Shown: one piece after another, positions 13,560 through 30,400 of the stretch
How the letters are laid out: every line of letters begins with the position of its first letter
How positions within the stretch are numbered: position 1 is the first letter of the stretch
DNA from: Tethya wilhelma
Lineage: Eukaryota; Porifera; Demospongiae; Tethyida; Tethyidae
Direction of reading: 5' to 3'
Length of the DNA: 64,000 bases
Assembly: GCA_964030475.1 (NCBI GenBank)
Contig: CAXIPT010000005.1
Coordinates: 1,758,298 to 1,822,297 of the forward strand
Position numbers and translations under genes: made by a program
The notes under the pieces: model-generated
Database searches by the model: none
The model's input: only the letters and a program-made list of their open reading frames with translations
What the model was told of the DNA's origin: nothing

Positions 13560-16500
13560 TATTTTTTTCTTAATTATGTACTTGTATTCTTGAGTTGCCT
13601 ATCGTGGTGACATCCCTTGAGGCTGCGTTGAGCCATCTGATTTGAGGGAATGGGTCTCCATCCACCAAACATGAGAACACAGCAGTTTCTCCCACTGGCA
13701 GCTGTTGCAGTATGGGCATAGCAACTGCACTTGGCCGCACTGGAGCCAGAAAGAAAGACAAAACAATTGAAACGATCATTTTTTTGTTAAGTGTGATCAA
13801 GTTTCTCAAATTCTGAAACGAACCTTGAACATTAAGTGTGTAAGTGATTGAGTCATTCCCGGCAGCATTGGAGGCGTGGCAGATGTACTCTCCCTCATCA
13901 GTTTCGTCTACCCCACCCACTGTTAGCACACTGCCATCCTCACTGATCTGGACATGCCCACCAGTTGTCACGGTGACACCATCCCGAGACCAGCTGAGGA
14001 CAGGGGTGGGATCTCCAGTTGCAGGACACGTCAAAGTGACTGTGCTACCCAATAGAGAATTCACGACTGCTGAATCAGCAGTTATGGTTGGCAAGGCTGC
14101 ATCCATGGATACGTATCAAAACAACAAACAATGAGCTCATTGCCATATTATTACATGATCACAGCATTACATCATCACTCACTCTGAACCTCCAGTGCAA
14201 TAGTCCCCCGTGCTTGTCCTAATGAATTTGTCGCGATGCATGTAAACGTTCCCTCGTTGCTGTTCCCTATCTCAGCAATCACCAGACTCCCGTCTGTGAG
14301 GAGAGAGAAGGCCTCGCCAAGAACCACATTGGTTCCATTGAACTGCCAAACAAAGGAAATGGTAGGATCGGGTCTGACATCACAAGGCAGGGTAAAGGGT
14401 GACTGGGTGAGAGCTGTGAGACTCAATGCAGAATTCCAAAACATGGGTGGAGCTATTGGTATAAAGAACACACACAATGTTATGCAACGTAGATCAACAT
14501 GTTATAGCTTCGTACCCAGGTTCTGCACCCCTTTGACCTTACACTTGGGGAGAGCCTGGGTACAAGGCTATACCGATATTATTTTCAACGTGACAACATG
14601 GAACTTACAGTGGACATTTAGGAAGCCTCTACCTTCAGTTGTACCAGCTGGAAACACTGCTCTACAAGTATAGTAGTCTTCATCGTCAATGGTAACGCTG
14701 CTAATTGTCAGGGTTGAACCAGTTAGTGTTACTCTCGGAGTGCCAGCCATAATCTGATTGGTTCCTCTAAACCATGTTATCTGAGGGGATGGATTACCCA
14801 TGGCAGAACACGTGAAGGTAGCAGAGCTACCAGCCGACACAGACACAGTGGAAGGAGAGACAGTGGGTTCACCTGCAGGCAAGCCCAGGAAAAAATAATT
14901 GTGAAATCAAAAATTTATATACACATCTGATTACCTTAACACACTTAACTTAGCTACAATCATTAAGCTCACCAATTTTGTGAACAAAGTAATTACGATT
15001 CAGTACTTCACAAAGACAGTATAGTTGTACATTTAGCATGATAATTGATTATCTTAACGCACTAACTTTGCCACAATTGTTAAGCTCACCAATAACATAA
15101 CATAAATAGTGGAGCTAACCTATTGTTGTGAACACAGCGCCACGACTTGTTCTTGCCACATTCAGTAGTGGATTGGTGGCCGTGCAGATGTAGGTGGCTT
15201 GATCAGCAAGCTGTACGTCTGAAATGATCAGGCTACCATTCGCAAGAGTGATAAATCTTGAGTCTGTTATTTGTGCAAAGTCTCTTGTCCAAGAGATGGT
15301 GGCTGGGGGGATGCTGACGGGAGGGAGACAGTTCTGCTGGGAGGTTGAGCCAATAATGGCGACTGTGTCAACTGGCTCAAGAGTGAATGTTGATGATATT
15401 GCTGCATTTGTGTACATGATCATGACATTGTGTGAATTGTGAATGGCATTATACATTCAATGGATATTACGTATAGCATGTATTACTTATTGATAATACT
15501 GTGGGGTACATTATGATAATTATTGTAATCTTGCTTGACACTAGCTTGCAACTAACTTAAATTTCCTCAGTGCTAAAAAGGCCAAAGAGTAAAAAAAAAA
15601 AATAGAGAAGAAATCCTAGTAATTATTTTCCGTCTGACTTACTTGCTATTTGAACTATTGCAGGGTCACTGGTAGCTGTTCCCTCTGAGTTACTAGCTGT
15701 GCACAGATACGACCCTTCACCTTCATTTTGAATGTTCACCAATGTAAGGTTTGATGTTTGTCCATTGGTAACCTGAGGGGGAGAGGGGCAGGTACAAGAT
15801 AATAATCCATTTTGATGTGCACCATTATTAATTGTTACCTGAGTGGAGGGGGGTAAGGTACCATCGATACGAGTCCATATGAACAGTGGTGGAGGCTCAC
15901 CACTTGCTGAACAAGATAGTGTTGTATTTTGACCAGATGATGTAACAATGACATCATCTGGATGCTGAATGATAATAGGAGGAGTGGGAGTACCTATATA
16001 CATATGCATACAATAGACATAATTCATAGCATTGTAAATATGACTAGACTATGACTAGTCTATAGGAGTACACAGTGATATGCGTGATTGTATGTAGACA
16101 CTAGACATGCAGCCTATTACTGTATAATATTATGACATAGTGTGGTAAGGTGTAATCATAGATATTATACACTACGTAACCTGTGTATAATATCTATGGT
16201 GTAATATGTTAGGTCAAGGTCTTCTATGTTTACATGAAACAATGAATACTGTATTATTGGATACTAAATGGTAACTAGGAAACTTTCACTATAGCTCACT
16301 TCGAACAGTCAACACAGCTGTTTCACTGAACACAGGGGACGAAGGGAGCAGTGGGTTGGTTGCTACGCAACGATACACCCCACCATCACTGGCTTGAATA
16401 GAGAGGACGGCCAGACTACTGGACACTTGACGAGGGTCTGTGTGTCCTAGTACTGATGATTGGACAGATAATCTTGATGATGTCATTATGACATCACCAT

Positions 16501-16994
16501 TGAATGTCCACGCAATGTTAGCAGGAGGAACACTCCCACCATGGATACAGAAGAAGAAAACGGTTGAGTTTTCATTGACTGTTTGGCTCTCTGGGCTTGA
16601 AATATAGCTGTCCAGAATATCTATGTAGTGGTGCATTTTGGTGTGTGCGTGTGTGTGTGTGTGTGTGTGGTGAATTCACTGCTGCAATTATCAACAACAA
16701 TGTTTTATAAATTATTATTGTCTCACATGCAAATGTCAGTGTAGCGTTACGTTCCACAGACTCCATTGTGAGCTGATCAGTAACAAGACAAGTATAGACT
16801 CCATCATCTCCACTCTGAGTTGGAGACACAAGTAGACTATTGTTGGTGAGGTAGGTGTGTCGAGTGGAGGGACTGACAGTGCTACCGTCTTTTACCCAGC
16901 CAATGGAAACAGGATTGGAGGCAGTGAAATCACAGTCGAATCTTGCTGGACTTCCTTGAGCAACCACTGTATTACTGGGAGGGGTGTTGAACAC

Positions 16995-17043
<49 letters not shown>

Positions 17044-17277
17044 TGAGTCAGGGGGTGTCTCCTTAGAGAAAGGGGGAGTGGCATGCTTATAGTCTCAATC
17101 AAGGTTCATATTGCTAAGCTTATCATGAGTAGGTAGGCTGAGTTGATTTCATGCACTGAGTGTGCACGTCTAATACACAGACTTACCAATTTGACTCAAT
17201 ACTGGAGAAGTTGAAACACAGAGTAAGAACAGTATCAGCTGCACAGCAGCCCCTCCCATTTTTCTTGAAGGTTGCAT
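7550..17277 (-). CDS. Large Ig/FN3 transmembrane receptor (13 Ig, 4 FN3)
   Basis: Likely an adhesion or recognition receptor at the plasma membrane. Exons in transcription order: 17187-17277, 16727-16993, 16300-16620, 15643-15993, 15120-15401, 14609-14872, 14183-14452, 13824-14096, 13582-13739, 13251-13371, 12906-13176, 12475-12743, 12133-12405, 11814-12059, 11391-11642, 11019-11318, 10626-10913, 10171-10550, 9639-9870, 8828-9506, 8338-8519, 7845-7979, 7550-7776. They sum to 6132 nt (2043 aa plus stop). The start at 17277 opens a signal peptide (core VQLILFLLCVS, residues 1-28). Ig domains fill about 31-1236, nearly one per phase-1 exon, with the C...W...DxGxYxC pattern; the eighth is split by an intron. 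FN3 domains lie at about 1237-1740, with a Ser/Thr/Pro-rich linker before the third. A Thr-rich stalk precedes the membrane helix (about 1815-1840). The roughly 200-residue tail is charged and carries scattered Tyr. No kinase or phosphatase domain. The donor at 12906 breaks the phase-1 rule and is the least certain junction. Confidence 0.9.
8625..8722. mobile_element. Short palindromic MITE, TAGCCTC family
   Basis: About 98 bp hairpin in an intron; starts tagcctcgtacccaggccac, ends gtggcctgcgtacgaggcta. Flanked by TA. Confidence 0.8.
9555..9622. mobile_element. Short palindromic MITE, TAGCCTC family
   Basis: Starts tagcctcacactcatgcacg, ends gagcctgtatttgaggcta; diverged copy in an intron of the Ig/FN3 gene. 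A weaker related hairpin may lie at 9921-10011. Confidence 0.65.
10059..10141 (+). mobile_element. tRNA-Tyr-like SINE (degenerate tRNA)
   Basis: A-box region (tagctcaatggtaggagc), anticodon-like loop ctgtaaa (GTA, Tyr-type) and B-box ggttcgaatct at tRNA spacing, followed by a T run that could stop Pol III. The anticodon stem is nearly intact, but the T stem and acceptor stem do not pair, so I call it a tRNA-derived repeat rather than a gene. It sits in an intron next to the exon at 10171. Confidence 0.6.
12751..12828. repeat. (TG)n microsatellite
   Basis: On the minus strand this is a (CA)n tract that leads straight into the acceptor of the Ig exon at 12743. Confidence 0.9.
13503..13556. repeat. 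(TG)n microsatellite
   Basis: Perfect run within the intron that splits the eighth Ig domain. Confidence 0.9.
14504..14570. mobile_element. Short palindromic MITE, TAGCCTC family
   Basis: Starts tagcttcgtacccaggttct, ends agagcctgggtacaaggcta; intron of the Ig/FN3 gene. Confidence 0.75.
16157..16198. repeat. Perfect 16-bp-arm inverted repeat
   Basis: Arms 16157-16172 and 16183-16198 are exact reverse complements with a 10-nt loop. Lies in an intron; could be a MITE core or fold in the pre-mRNA. Confidence 0.75.
16997..17040. repeat. (GA)n microsatellite forming a splice-site tract
   Basis: On the minus strand the (CT)n run is the polypyrimidine tract immediately upstream of the first Ig exon (16993) of the receptor. 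Confidence 0.9.
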
Positions 17278-17653
17278 TGAAATTTGCTGCTTGACTTAAC
17301 TATAGTCCTTGTCAAAATGTTTTTGAAGTAGTTTCACTCCAAAAACACTAATTCTATCTACTTTTCCTTTACTAGCATAGATAAGAAGCACTAGATTTAC
17401 TAGCAAAAAGTACCATTGATTCAGACTGCATAGAGAGCTAGAGCTCACACGCAACAATCCCCCCTGCAGATGACCGCAGCACAATCCAGGCCCCGAGGAA
17501 ATTAACCCAGTTACGCATGCGCAGTAAAGATGGGTGGGGCATTTTGAAATCGGTTTATAAAGTGGGTGGACAAGTCAAAATAGCCATTCTGCTTGCGGAG
17601 AAAAAAAAGTTGCGTTTTTCACTAAAAGCAAATTCTTACATCTCAACAACAAG
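17278..17653. promoter_or_regulatory. Shared upstream region, Ig/FN3 receptor (-) and alpha-tubulin 1 (+)
   Basis: About 375 bp between divergent start codons. An NRF1-like palindrome acgcatgcgcag lies at 17513-17524 and a TATAAA at 17556-17561, about 100 bp before the tubulin ATG. No coding sequence seen. Confidence 0.65.
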
Positions 17654-19304
<1,651 letters not shown>

Positions 19305-19636
19305 ACTGACACAAGTATGCTCTTTGAACTGTCATGATAAAGAACACAAGCATGTGAGCATTAGTTTTGTAGAGGTGTAATGTAATCCTTGTCCTTATTA
19401 GTGTCTTTTATTACTTATGCTCAAAAAAATGTGCAGTACTTGCTCATTTGAATGTACAGTACACACATCGCAGAAAATCGCCAACTCATTGCGCATGCGC
19501 AGTCTTGAGATGTTACTATATTTAACTTATTAAAATTTACGTAATTGCTAGCTATAAAACCGCATGCTCATCGTTACCGCAGCATTTCTGCTCAGGAGAA
19601 CTGGTTGCCTGTTTCCTACAGCAAACTTTTTGCAAG
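19305..19636 (+). promoter_or_regulatory. Alpha-tubulin 2 promoter region
   Basis: Spacer of about 330 bp. It contains the full palindrome tgcgcatgcgca (from 19490) and TATAAAA at 19553-19559, 147 and about 80 bp before the ATG. The 3' end of copy 1 must lie in its first part; I see no canonical AATAAA there. Confidence 0.7.
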
Positions 19637-21166
<1,530 letters not shown>

Positions 21167-21356
21167 NNNNNNNNNNNNNNNNNNNNNNNNNNNNNNNNNN
21201 NNNNNNNNNNNNNNNNNNNNNNNNNNNNNNNNNNNNNNNNNNNNNNNNNNNNNNNNNNNNNNNNNNNNNNNNNNNNNNNNNNNNNNNNNNNNNNNNNNNN
21301 NNNNNNNNNNNNNNNNNNNNNNNNNNNNNNNNNNNNNNNNNNNNNNNNNNNNNNNN
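21167..21356. other. Assembly gap (190 N)
   Basis: Run of N covering the 3' end of alpha-tubulin 2. The near identity of neighbouring tubulin copies is the likely reason the assembler failed here. Confidence 0.99.
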
Positions 21357-21674
21357 AAATTTTTTTTTTTAACAAAAAGAGTCATATACTCTAGTATGTA
21401 GTAGAGGGGTGTCAAGCAAAGAGTTCTATGTGGATGGAGCAGCAAGCGCTGGCATTTTGGAGTGATTTTGGGGATCGTGCGGCGTGCACGTCTTTCGAGC
21501 TCTTTTCTTTGAGTGGGCGTGGTTAACTGGACTCATTCTGCCAGAGGGCTGTTGCCAGAGCGACTGACTTCAAAGGTCGCACTTATGAATATTCAAATGA
21601 GCCGAGTTGTGCTCGAGCTGAAAATCACTTTTCTTGACTGAAAGGGCTAAAGCGAATTCTTTTTGACCGCAAAG
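21357..21674 (+). promoter_or_regulatory. Spacer upstream of alpha-tubulin 3
   Basis: No gene seen. Unlike the other tubulin promoters it has no clear NRF1-like palindrome (only a degenerate cgtgcggcgtgcacg near 21477) and no obvious TATA box, so copy 3 may be driven differently. Part of the region may be hidden in the gap. Confidence 0.5.
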
Positions 21675-23275
<1,601 letters not shown>

Positions 23276-24569
23276 ACTTACAAGAAAATAACTCTTAACC
23301 CTATGAACGAAGACTATTTTTAAAAGTTTTTTATGAAATGTAGAAATTTTTTTGCAACCAAATTGATTTAAATTTCCCGCGTACACANATTATTTCTCCC
23401 TGAAAAAACAATTTATTATGAAAGCAAAACTTAACACGGCACGAATTTGGTTTGAGATGGTGCGCGCGTGCGAGGCCAGCATGCGGATATGCAACCGGAT
23501 GGACCCAGTATGTAGCACGTGATGCGCATGCCGGCCGCCGCGCGCCGGTGGTTCCAATCTGGGAAAGCCAATGGGTGCAGAGTTTAATGTAAACTTTGTC
23601 CTCAATATTCTACCAGGGTCAAGTTGAATGAGTTACATGTACTATGAAAGATACTTCTGCTGTAGAAATTTGAACAATATGTCACTGACAGTTTCTGAGG
23701 TGAGATGAGAGTGTGTATATTAGCCAGGCAGTCGCAGATCGTTGTGCCATTCATAGATAATCTACGAAATGAAGTCAGAGTCAACAACTTTGTTATCATT
23801 TTATGTGATTTATGTTCCCAAAAGTACGAAATCAGGGGCGAGACAGCTTTGGGCACAAAAAATACATCTATAAACTTGATTCCATGAAAGATGGTAACAA
23901 AAAATTAGCAGTTCCTATCCTGAGCCAAGTTTTTGATGGATATGTGCCACGTCAGTATGGTAGTATTGTTATTATAGGTTAAAAGTATATGTTTATTATC
24001 ACCATTTTATTCAATGCTGACTAAACTTGATGATTTTTTCATGCAATGCCATATGAATATTATGGTACATGTCCATAGTACAATAATTTTAGAAGAACTT
24101 CAGAAAAACAGCAATAAACCGTGCTCACATGCATGATACTGGCGGAGGATCTGTTTCCCCCTAGGATGATGAGTAGGATGACTAGGATCACCAGCTGCTT
24201 CTTGCTTTATGTTGTTAGCTGTGATCATGAGTCCCTGCAGTGACAGGAATTGTAGTGTTATAATATACCATTTTAAAATAATAATAATAATAAATCTACA
24301 CTACTACTGTATTATAATTACACCGAATTATTGATGTTTATAATAAATTATTATTGCATGTGAGTTGTTGTATACATGTACACATATAGCTGAGCGCTGT
24401 CAGATTTTTTTGACAACTACTCTCTTTTTACTTGGTTAATTCACAAGCCCATGGGTAAATTATTACATTTTCTTTCATTATAGTAGAGAAAATCCAATAA
24501 AAAACTGCATTTTACATACGTGCATGCATTTACAAATTCCAGGTGGCCATTACTCACCCCCTCCTCTCC
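23276..24569. other. Intergenic stretch with a GC-rich patch
   Basis: About 1.3 kb without a confident gene. A single N is at 23388. From about 23455 to 23560 the DNA is strongly GC- and CpG-rich (tgcgcgcgtgcgagg, ccggccgccgcgcgccgg) and includes gatgcgcatgcc. Short open frames at 23602-23887 on both strands show no domain. A possible minus-strand exon is listed at 24129-24234. The rest is AT-rich. Confidence 0.6.
24129..24234 (-). CDS. Possible orphan exon
   Basis: Minus-strand segment with an acceptor (cactgcag) and donor (gtgagc), open in one frame for 35 codons (...ANNIKQEAAGDPSHPTHH...). No domain recognised and no partner exons found, so it may be a gene relic or chance. Confidence 0.25.
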
Positions 24570-27399
24570 ATGGACTGGATTGAGCTACCCAAATTGCCGT
24601 GGAAGATCGAAAGTGCTCAGGGGGTATGGTATAATGGACATATCCATGTTGGAGGGGGCTATACAGATGATGGATTTGGTGTTGGATCAAAGGAGGAAAC
24701 TACTCTCCTCTCCTATGATAATGATCAATGGAAGATAATGGAAACTCCAGTTTATTGGTATGGACTAGCGATCTATGAGGACCATCTGGTGCTAGTTGGA
24801 GGTAAAGAGTATCCTGGCCATGCCTACTCAAACAAGATCTGGCAGCTGCAGAGCCATGGAGATTCCACCGAATGGAAGGACGATGTTATTCCTCCTATGC
24901 TGAGAGCAAGATATGGAGTGTCTGCAATTAGTTACCATCATCTTCTCTTGGTATCTGGTGGCCACGATAAATTTGATTATTTAGATGTAGTGGAAGTCTA
25001 CCACTCCCAGCATCAACAATGGTGGTCCACGACACCACTATCTCACCCTCGTTGCTACTTGTCATCTACAGTTGTGGGCAGCCACATTATCTTGGCTGGT
25101 GGTTGGGGTTTAGATACTGATGTCTACCGGTGTTGCATGGATGACCTTTTAATGTCTCCCTTATCACTACACTGGGAAAGACTACCTAATGTTCCCCTTT
25201 CTGGCACTTCGATCATCTCATACCAAGGAGTCCTCCTGGCTATAGGAGGAGTGACAGATAAATTCAGTACGAGTATTTCTGACTTGACAAGGAGCTCTTC
25301 TATAAAAGCGTTTTCTGTTAATGCACAAAGATGGTACCACTTTTTGGACCTTCCTTTAGCACTCTCCAGTACTTGTACAGTTGCCATACCAGAAACTGGA
25401 GCAATTGTTGCTATTGGGGGGCACACAGGAATCGACTTCTCATCAAGGGCATTCAGATTATGTATACACAGTAAGTAGTAATTATAGCAAGTTTATCTAC
25501 TGGCACTACATGCTGGCTAAGTATACAGTATACCGTATAGTGGGTAAATTTGGCGGGCTTAAAAATTGGCGAATTCCCATTTTGGGATTATTGGCGATTT
25601 TTAATTTGGAGTTTTGAAGAATAATTTGCCAATTCGCCAAATTTAATTCTTGCCAAGTTTACCTGCTATACGGTAGTCAGTTACCGCTGCTCTTGTATAG
25701 ATGTGTATTTACTATTAATGTTCTCCTGCAGATGAAGCTGCTCTTGGACTCTCCAACATTATTTTCAAAGGTGTTCAGAGTGGTCTTCTTGCTTCAGTTG
25801 AAAGGGCTCTATCAGTAGTGAAACAATACTCTCAATCCTTCCGGCCGATTGATGCTGGTAGTCCCATATTGGACTTTTTGGCTCAATGTTCTTCTGAGTC
25901 TTCTCCCAATGTAAATTTGTCAAATTGTTGATGCAATACATTCAAGATTTTGTATTTATGTTTTTCTCCGTTGAAGGTATCATCCATTGAGCGCTCATGT
26001 TCACCCCTGATGATTGCCACTGTTGATGGAAACACTAAGATGGTTGACATTCTACTGGAGAATGGTGCCTCCCCTTCCTATAAGAACAAAGTTTGCTAAC
26101 TTGTACTGTTATAATTGTTAATATGTGTATAATGCATGTATACACCTACATGTAGGATGATGTGACTGCTGTTCATGTTGCCTGTAGCAAAGATAACCTC
26201 GAACTTGTCCAACGACTGGTGAACAGTGATGATGGATTAACACAGCAATCTATAGATTTGTTACAAATGACTGACAAGGTATGAACTTTCCTATTGTAGT
26301 TTGATTTGTGTTTATACTTGCCTTGAGTTATGCATAATAATAATTATTATTACGAAAGAAGTAATGTCATAATGATAGCTGTCAATATAGACAAAGAAAT
26401 AGTGAATATTATTATGGTAATCATCGTTTGCACTTACACACACATACACACCACGGCATTCAGGAAGGACAAACAGTTCTCCATTTCTCTTGTAGGACTT
26501 CTGCTGGAAGTGAAACTCTGAAATGGTTGTTGAAAAATGAATCATTATGTGCTGCTCTATTGAATAAGAGTACAAATGTAAGGCTTTTATTTTGTTTGCT
26601 TCACTTTTGTTCACTGTTCCGTCTTCAACTCTCAGACTGGCCTCACTCCTCTATTGATAGCCTGTAGCTATGGAAATATGGCAGCTGTGGAAGCACTTGT
26701 TACTCACCCCCAAGTTGACATAACTGTATGTGAGGAAAATGGCCAGGGTGCACTACATCTGGCAGCTAAGAATGACTTTTCATCTCTTGTTGAGCTGCTC
26801 CTTGAAAAGGGATGTCCAAATGATGTACAAGACTCTAATGTATGTTATTATAATTATAGTTGAAGTCTCAAGTCCTTATAATATTATGTGTAAAGCTTAT
26901 GAGTACCTTCGTGTAACAGTATACCATATAGTGGGAATTTTTCTTGAGGAAATTTTGCGTTTTCGTCTTGAGTAGAAATTAGAGGGGAAAATTTTCGTGG
27001 ATTACGTCTCAACAATACGTAATGACCTCATACCTTACAAAATTTCGTGTGGGAAAACTTTCACGGAAAGCTGCCAAACTGTGAAATTTGCAAAAAAATT
27101 TCCCCCAAGAAAATTTCCCGCTATACGGTATTGTTGCACTGGTACGTATATTGCAGGGGAACACTGCTTTGCATATTGCCTACAAGAAATCCAGCAGTTC
27201 AGTGATCACTATTCTGATCAATGTAGACGATGGAAAAATAACACTAATCAAGAACAAGGTATAATTCCAACTATAATGATCAACTAGTTAGTCTTGTAGC
27301 ACAAAACCTATACTATAGTAAATGGGTTGTTTCTTTATAGGCAGGACAGCTTCCTGGTGACATTGAACCAGATGACAGTAAGTTAATACAGCAATTATG

Positions 27400-27450
<51 letters not shown>

Positions 27451-30400
27451 GTGTGTGTGTGTGTGCGTGTGTGCGTACGCGCGTGTGTGTGTGTGTGTGT
27501 GTGTGCGTGTGTGCGTGCGCGTGTGTGTGTGTGTGTGTGCGTGTGTGTGTGTGTGTGTGTGTGCCAGTAGAATTAATCTCAATTATTCAAACACCTCAGG
27601 ACACAGGGTAATTTGTAGTTTGGGGAAAATGAATTTGTTCAGGTTGAACAACTGAAGCATGCAATATAAGTATAACAGCTATCATCTATGGCAACCAAAC
27701 TTTGTCAGCAACATCGCCTTATCTCATACTAACATTCCACTTCTGCGGAAGTTTAAAAACATGTTTCCATGGCGAGATACAAACCAAAAGAGGCCTACAG
27801 TAGGTGTGCATTAAATGGAAAGCATGTTATTCCTTGCCATGGAAACGTGTTTGGAAAGGTGATGTTGCTGACAAAGTTTGGTTGCCATAGCAACAGGGGA
27901 ACATTACCGCCTAATTAATTATTCATGAAATGCTAATTATTCACGGACAGTTGGTCACATGACCAAACGAACTGTATGAACATGTTAAGGACCAATAGGA
28001 CAATGTCTCTGTTGGTTACCATGGTGATAGCATAATTAGTTTTTAAGATACATTGATTACGCATATTAAGGACAATTAATTAGGGTCCCAGTTGCATTAC
28101 ATTGTGTTAATTGCTGCGTCGCCAATCAAAAGTATACTCATGCATGGCGTATGTGAATCCACCTTAAGTGAGGTTTGGAAAATCGCGAGATTCTACTGTT
28201 TATACATGTAGACAGAATATTTTGCTATTGTGTATTAGACTACTATCCTCTACGTTCAATAGTTATCCCTCCTGAGGTCACAAAGAAAGGCCCAGAAGCA
28301 GTTAAGTTGTATCTTGAGGCCCTCACAGAGGGTCAAACTAAGATTCCACGATGCAACTTAATCATTTTGGGTGAAGAGAGGGTCGGAAAGACTAGTCTGT
28401 ATCGTCTCCTGGTTCTCAAAGGATTCGACCCCTATCAAGACTCAACTCGAGGGATTGATAATGCAGTTGTTGAAACTCTCGATAGACGTAATGTCACAAC
28501 TGAAGACTGGAGCGAAAAAGATGACCAAATGGTTCAAAAGCATGCTGACCAACAGTTTGCGCAAGGTGTGATTGGAGCTCTACCCCCAGACCTTCTAACA
28601 CCGAGTGAAATTTTTTTAAGTGAAATTAAAGGCCAGAGCAAAATAAAAGGACATAGTACAACAGTTACTGATAATGAACTCTGTGCAGAGCTCTCGAGGT
28701 TGGAACCAAGCATAAAGATGGCTCTCAAATCAAGATTGAATCCACCAAAAGTCGCAAAGCTAAAAAGTCGCAAAGCTTTAGATCTCATTTACGAGCCCCC
28801 AAAAGACAAGTTCTTAATGCAAACCCAGCTGTTCCTTCTTCACAACTCTCTCCCTCTCAACCCATTGGCAGTGGCGTAGCCAGGATTTTAGAAAAGAGGG
28901 AGCAGCAAAAATTATGCGCGCGAAGCGCGCCTGAAATTTTGTGCGACCGGAAACCACACCCACTTAATTAGCTAATTTTAGCCCCTCCCATTCATTAAAT
29001 TGAACCGCAGCACGCGCTCGCTAGATCGAACGCTCTCTAAAGTTTTGTAGCAGCAAAAAGAAAGCTTTTAAAACTTGTTCTGTATTGAATTCTGGCCAAA
29101 GATGACTGTTAAGCAGCGTTGCTAAAGTAAGTGGACGAAAGAATAGCGTATTATAATACCAAAGCGTAAATTTCGCGACTGAAAAAAGGGGGGGCAAGCG
29201 CCCCCCTAGTCCCCCCCTGGCTACGCCACTGATTGGAGATACGCTGCCACAACTGAAGGATGAGGCTATAGCAATGGGCCAAGACTCCTCTTCTCCTGCT
29301 CAAGCTCGTAAATCAATCTTTACACGATTATTCAAAAGTAGTAAGAAGCTGTCCCAACCTCGACCATCAGCTATTTCTGAGAGTCAAACAACAATAAAGG
29401 AAGCTCAATCAACCAAACCTGTTGAAGAGCCATCGTTCTCCACTGATAGCCCTCAGCCAGCAGAAGTGATTTCCAGCAGACAGGCTCTAATGATCAATGA
29501 AGAGCTCATAGCGGGTGTTCACAAGAATGTAAAGCCTGTGCTCCTTTTAAATGCTCTGGATTTTGCTGGTCAAAAAGAGTACCGTCCAATGCACCACTGT
29601 TTTCTTACAAGTCGATCAGTGTACCTGGTTGTGTTCAACTTACAGCACGTTATTATCTACCTTCAGAACACAGAAACTGTAATAGTCAACCCATTTATAG
29701 AGTTAAGGTACTGGCTTCACTCAATCCATGTCCATACTCTTCCTTCTGTTTCTGGTCAAGAGAAACTACCAGTGCAGAATGTTTGTCTTGTGGGTACACA
29801 CCGAGCACCTAGTGATCCCAGCAGAGGAAAGTGTATCGAAGATCATGAGCTTCAAGAAATCAATGAACTAATTAGAACTGAGCTGGAAGATGATGATAGA
29901 TGCTTCAAACACCTTCATCTGATGGGTCCTGATCAACAATGGGTCTTCTTAGCTGTAGAGAATTCCATCGATGGCAAACAGGAGAAGGATCGTGAAGCCA
30001 GTGGAGCCAAGGCCCTTCAAAGGGAGGTGAAGGTGATGACCAATCGTCTTCCTTTCATTGAGGAAGACCTCCCAGTGAGTTGGCTCAATCTGGAGGCTAA
30101 ATTGGTGGAGTGGAGAGAGAAACTGCAAAAGCAAAAGTCTTCTCTTCTTGTCCAGCTAGACCAGGTGCTGAAGCTAGCTACACAGTGTGGTATTCGCAGT
30201 CGAGAGGGTCAGCTTTTGGCTCTGGAGTTCTTCCATGAGACTGGGAAAATTGTCTACCTCAGTAAGTGAAACTGATACTAATTATGTTCCAATTAATACT
30301 GTCTGTTTATTTTCTCTCTCAGAACTTCTTCCTCGTCTCTTCATCACTGATGTCCAGCATGCTGAGCTGGAAGAGCTGGTCATACTGGAGCCAACATGGC

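Noticed and set aside
7550..17277. Receptor tyrosine kinase or phosphatase
   Set aside because: The cytoplasmic exons add up to about 200 residues with no kinase or phosphatase motif.
23602..23887. Open frames of 60-84 codons on both strands
   Set aside because: No recognisable domain, no splice-site context, AT-rich composition as in the flanks.
24150..24220. C/D-box snoRNA (a gatgatgag box-C-like string)
   Set aside because: No box D at the expected place and no terminal stem; the segment reads better as a possible exon on the other strand.
28738..28776. 16-bp near-perfect tandem duplication (aaaagtcgcaaagct) as the cause of the ROC frame change
   Set aside because: Removing 16 bases leads to the third frame, which has an immediate stop, not to the frame that is open downstream.
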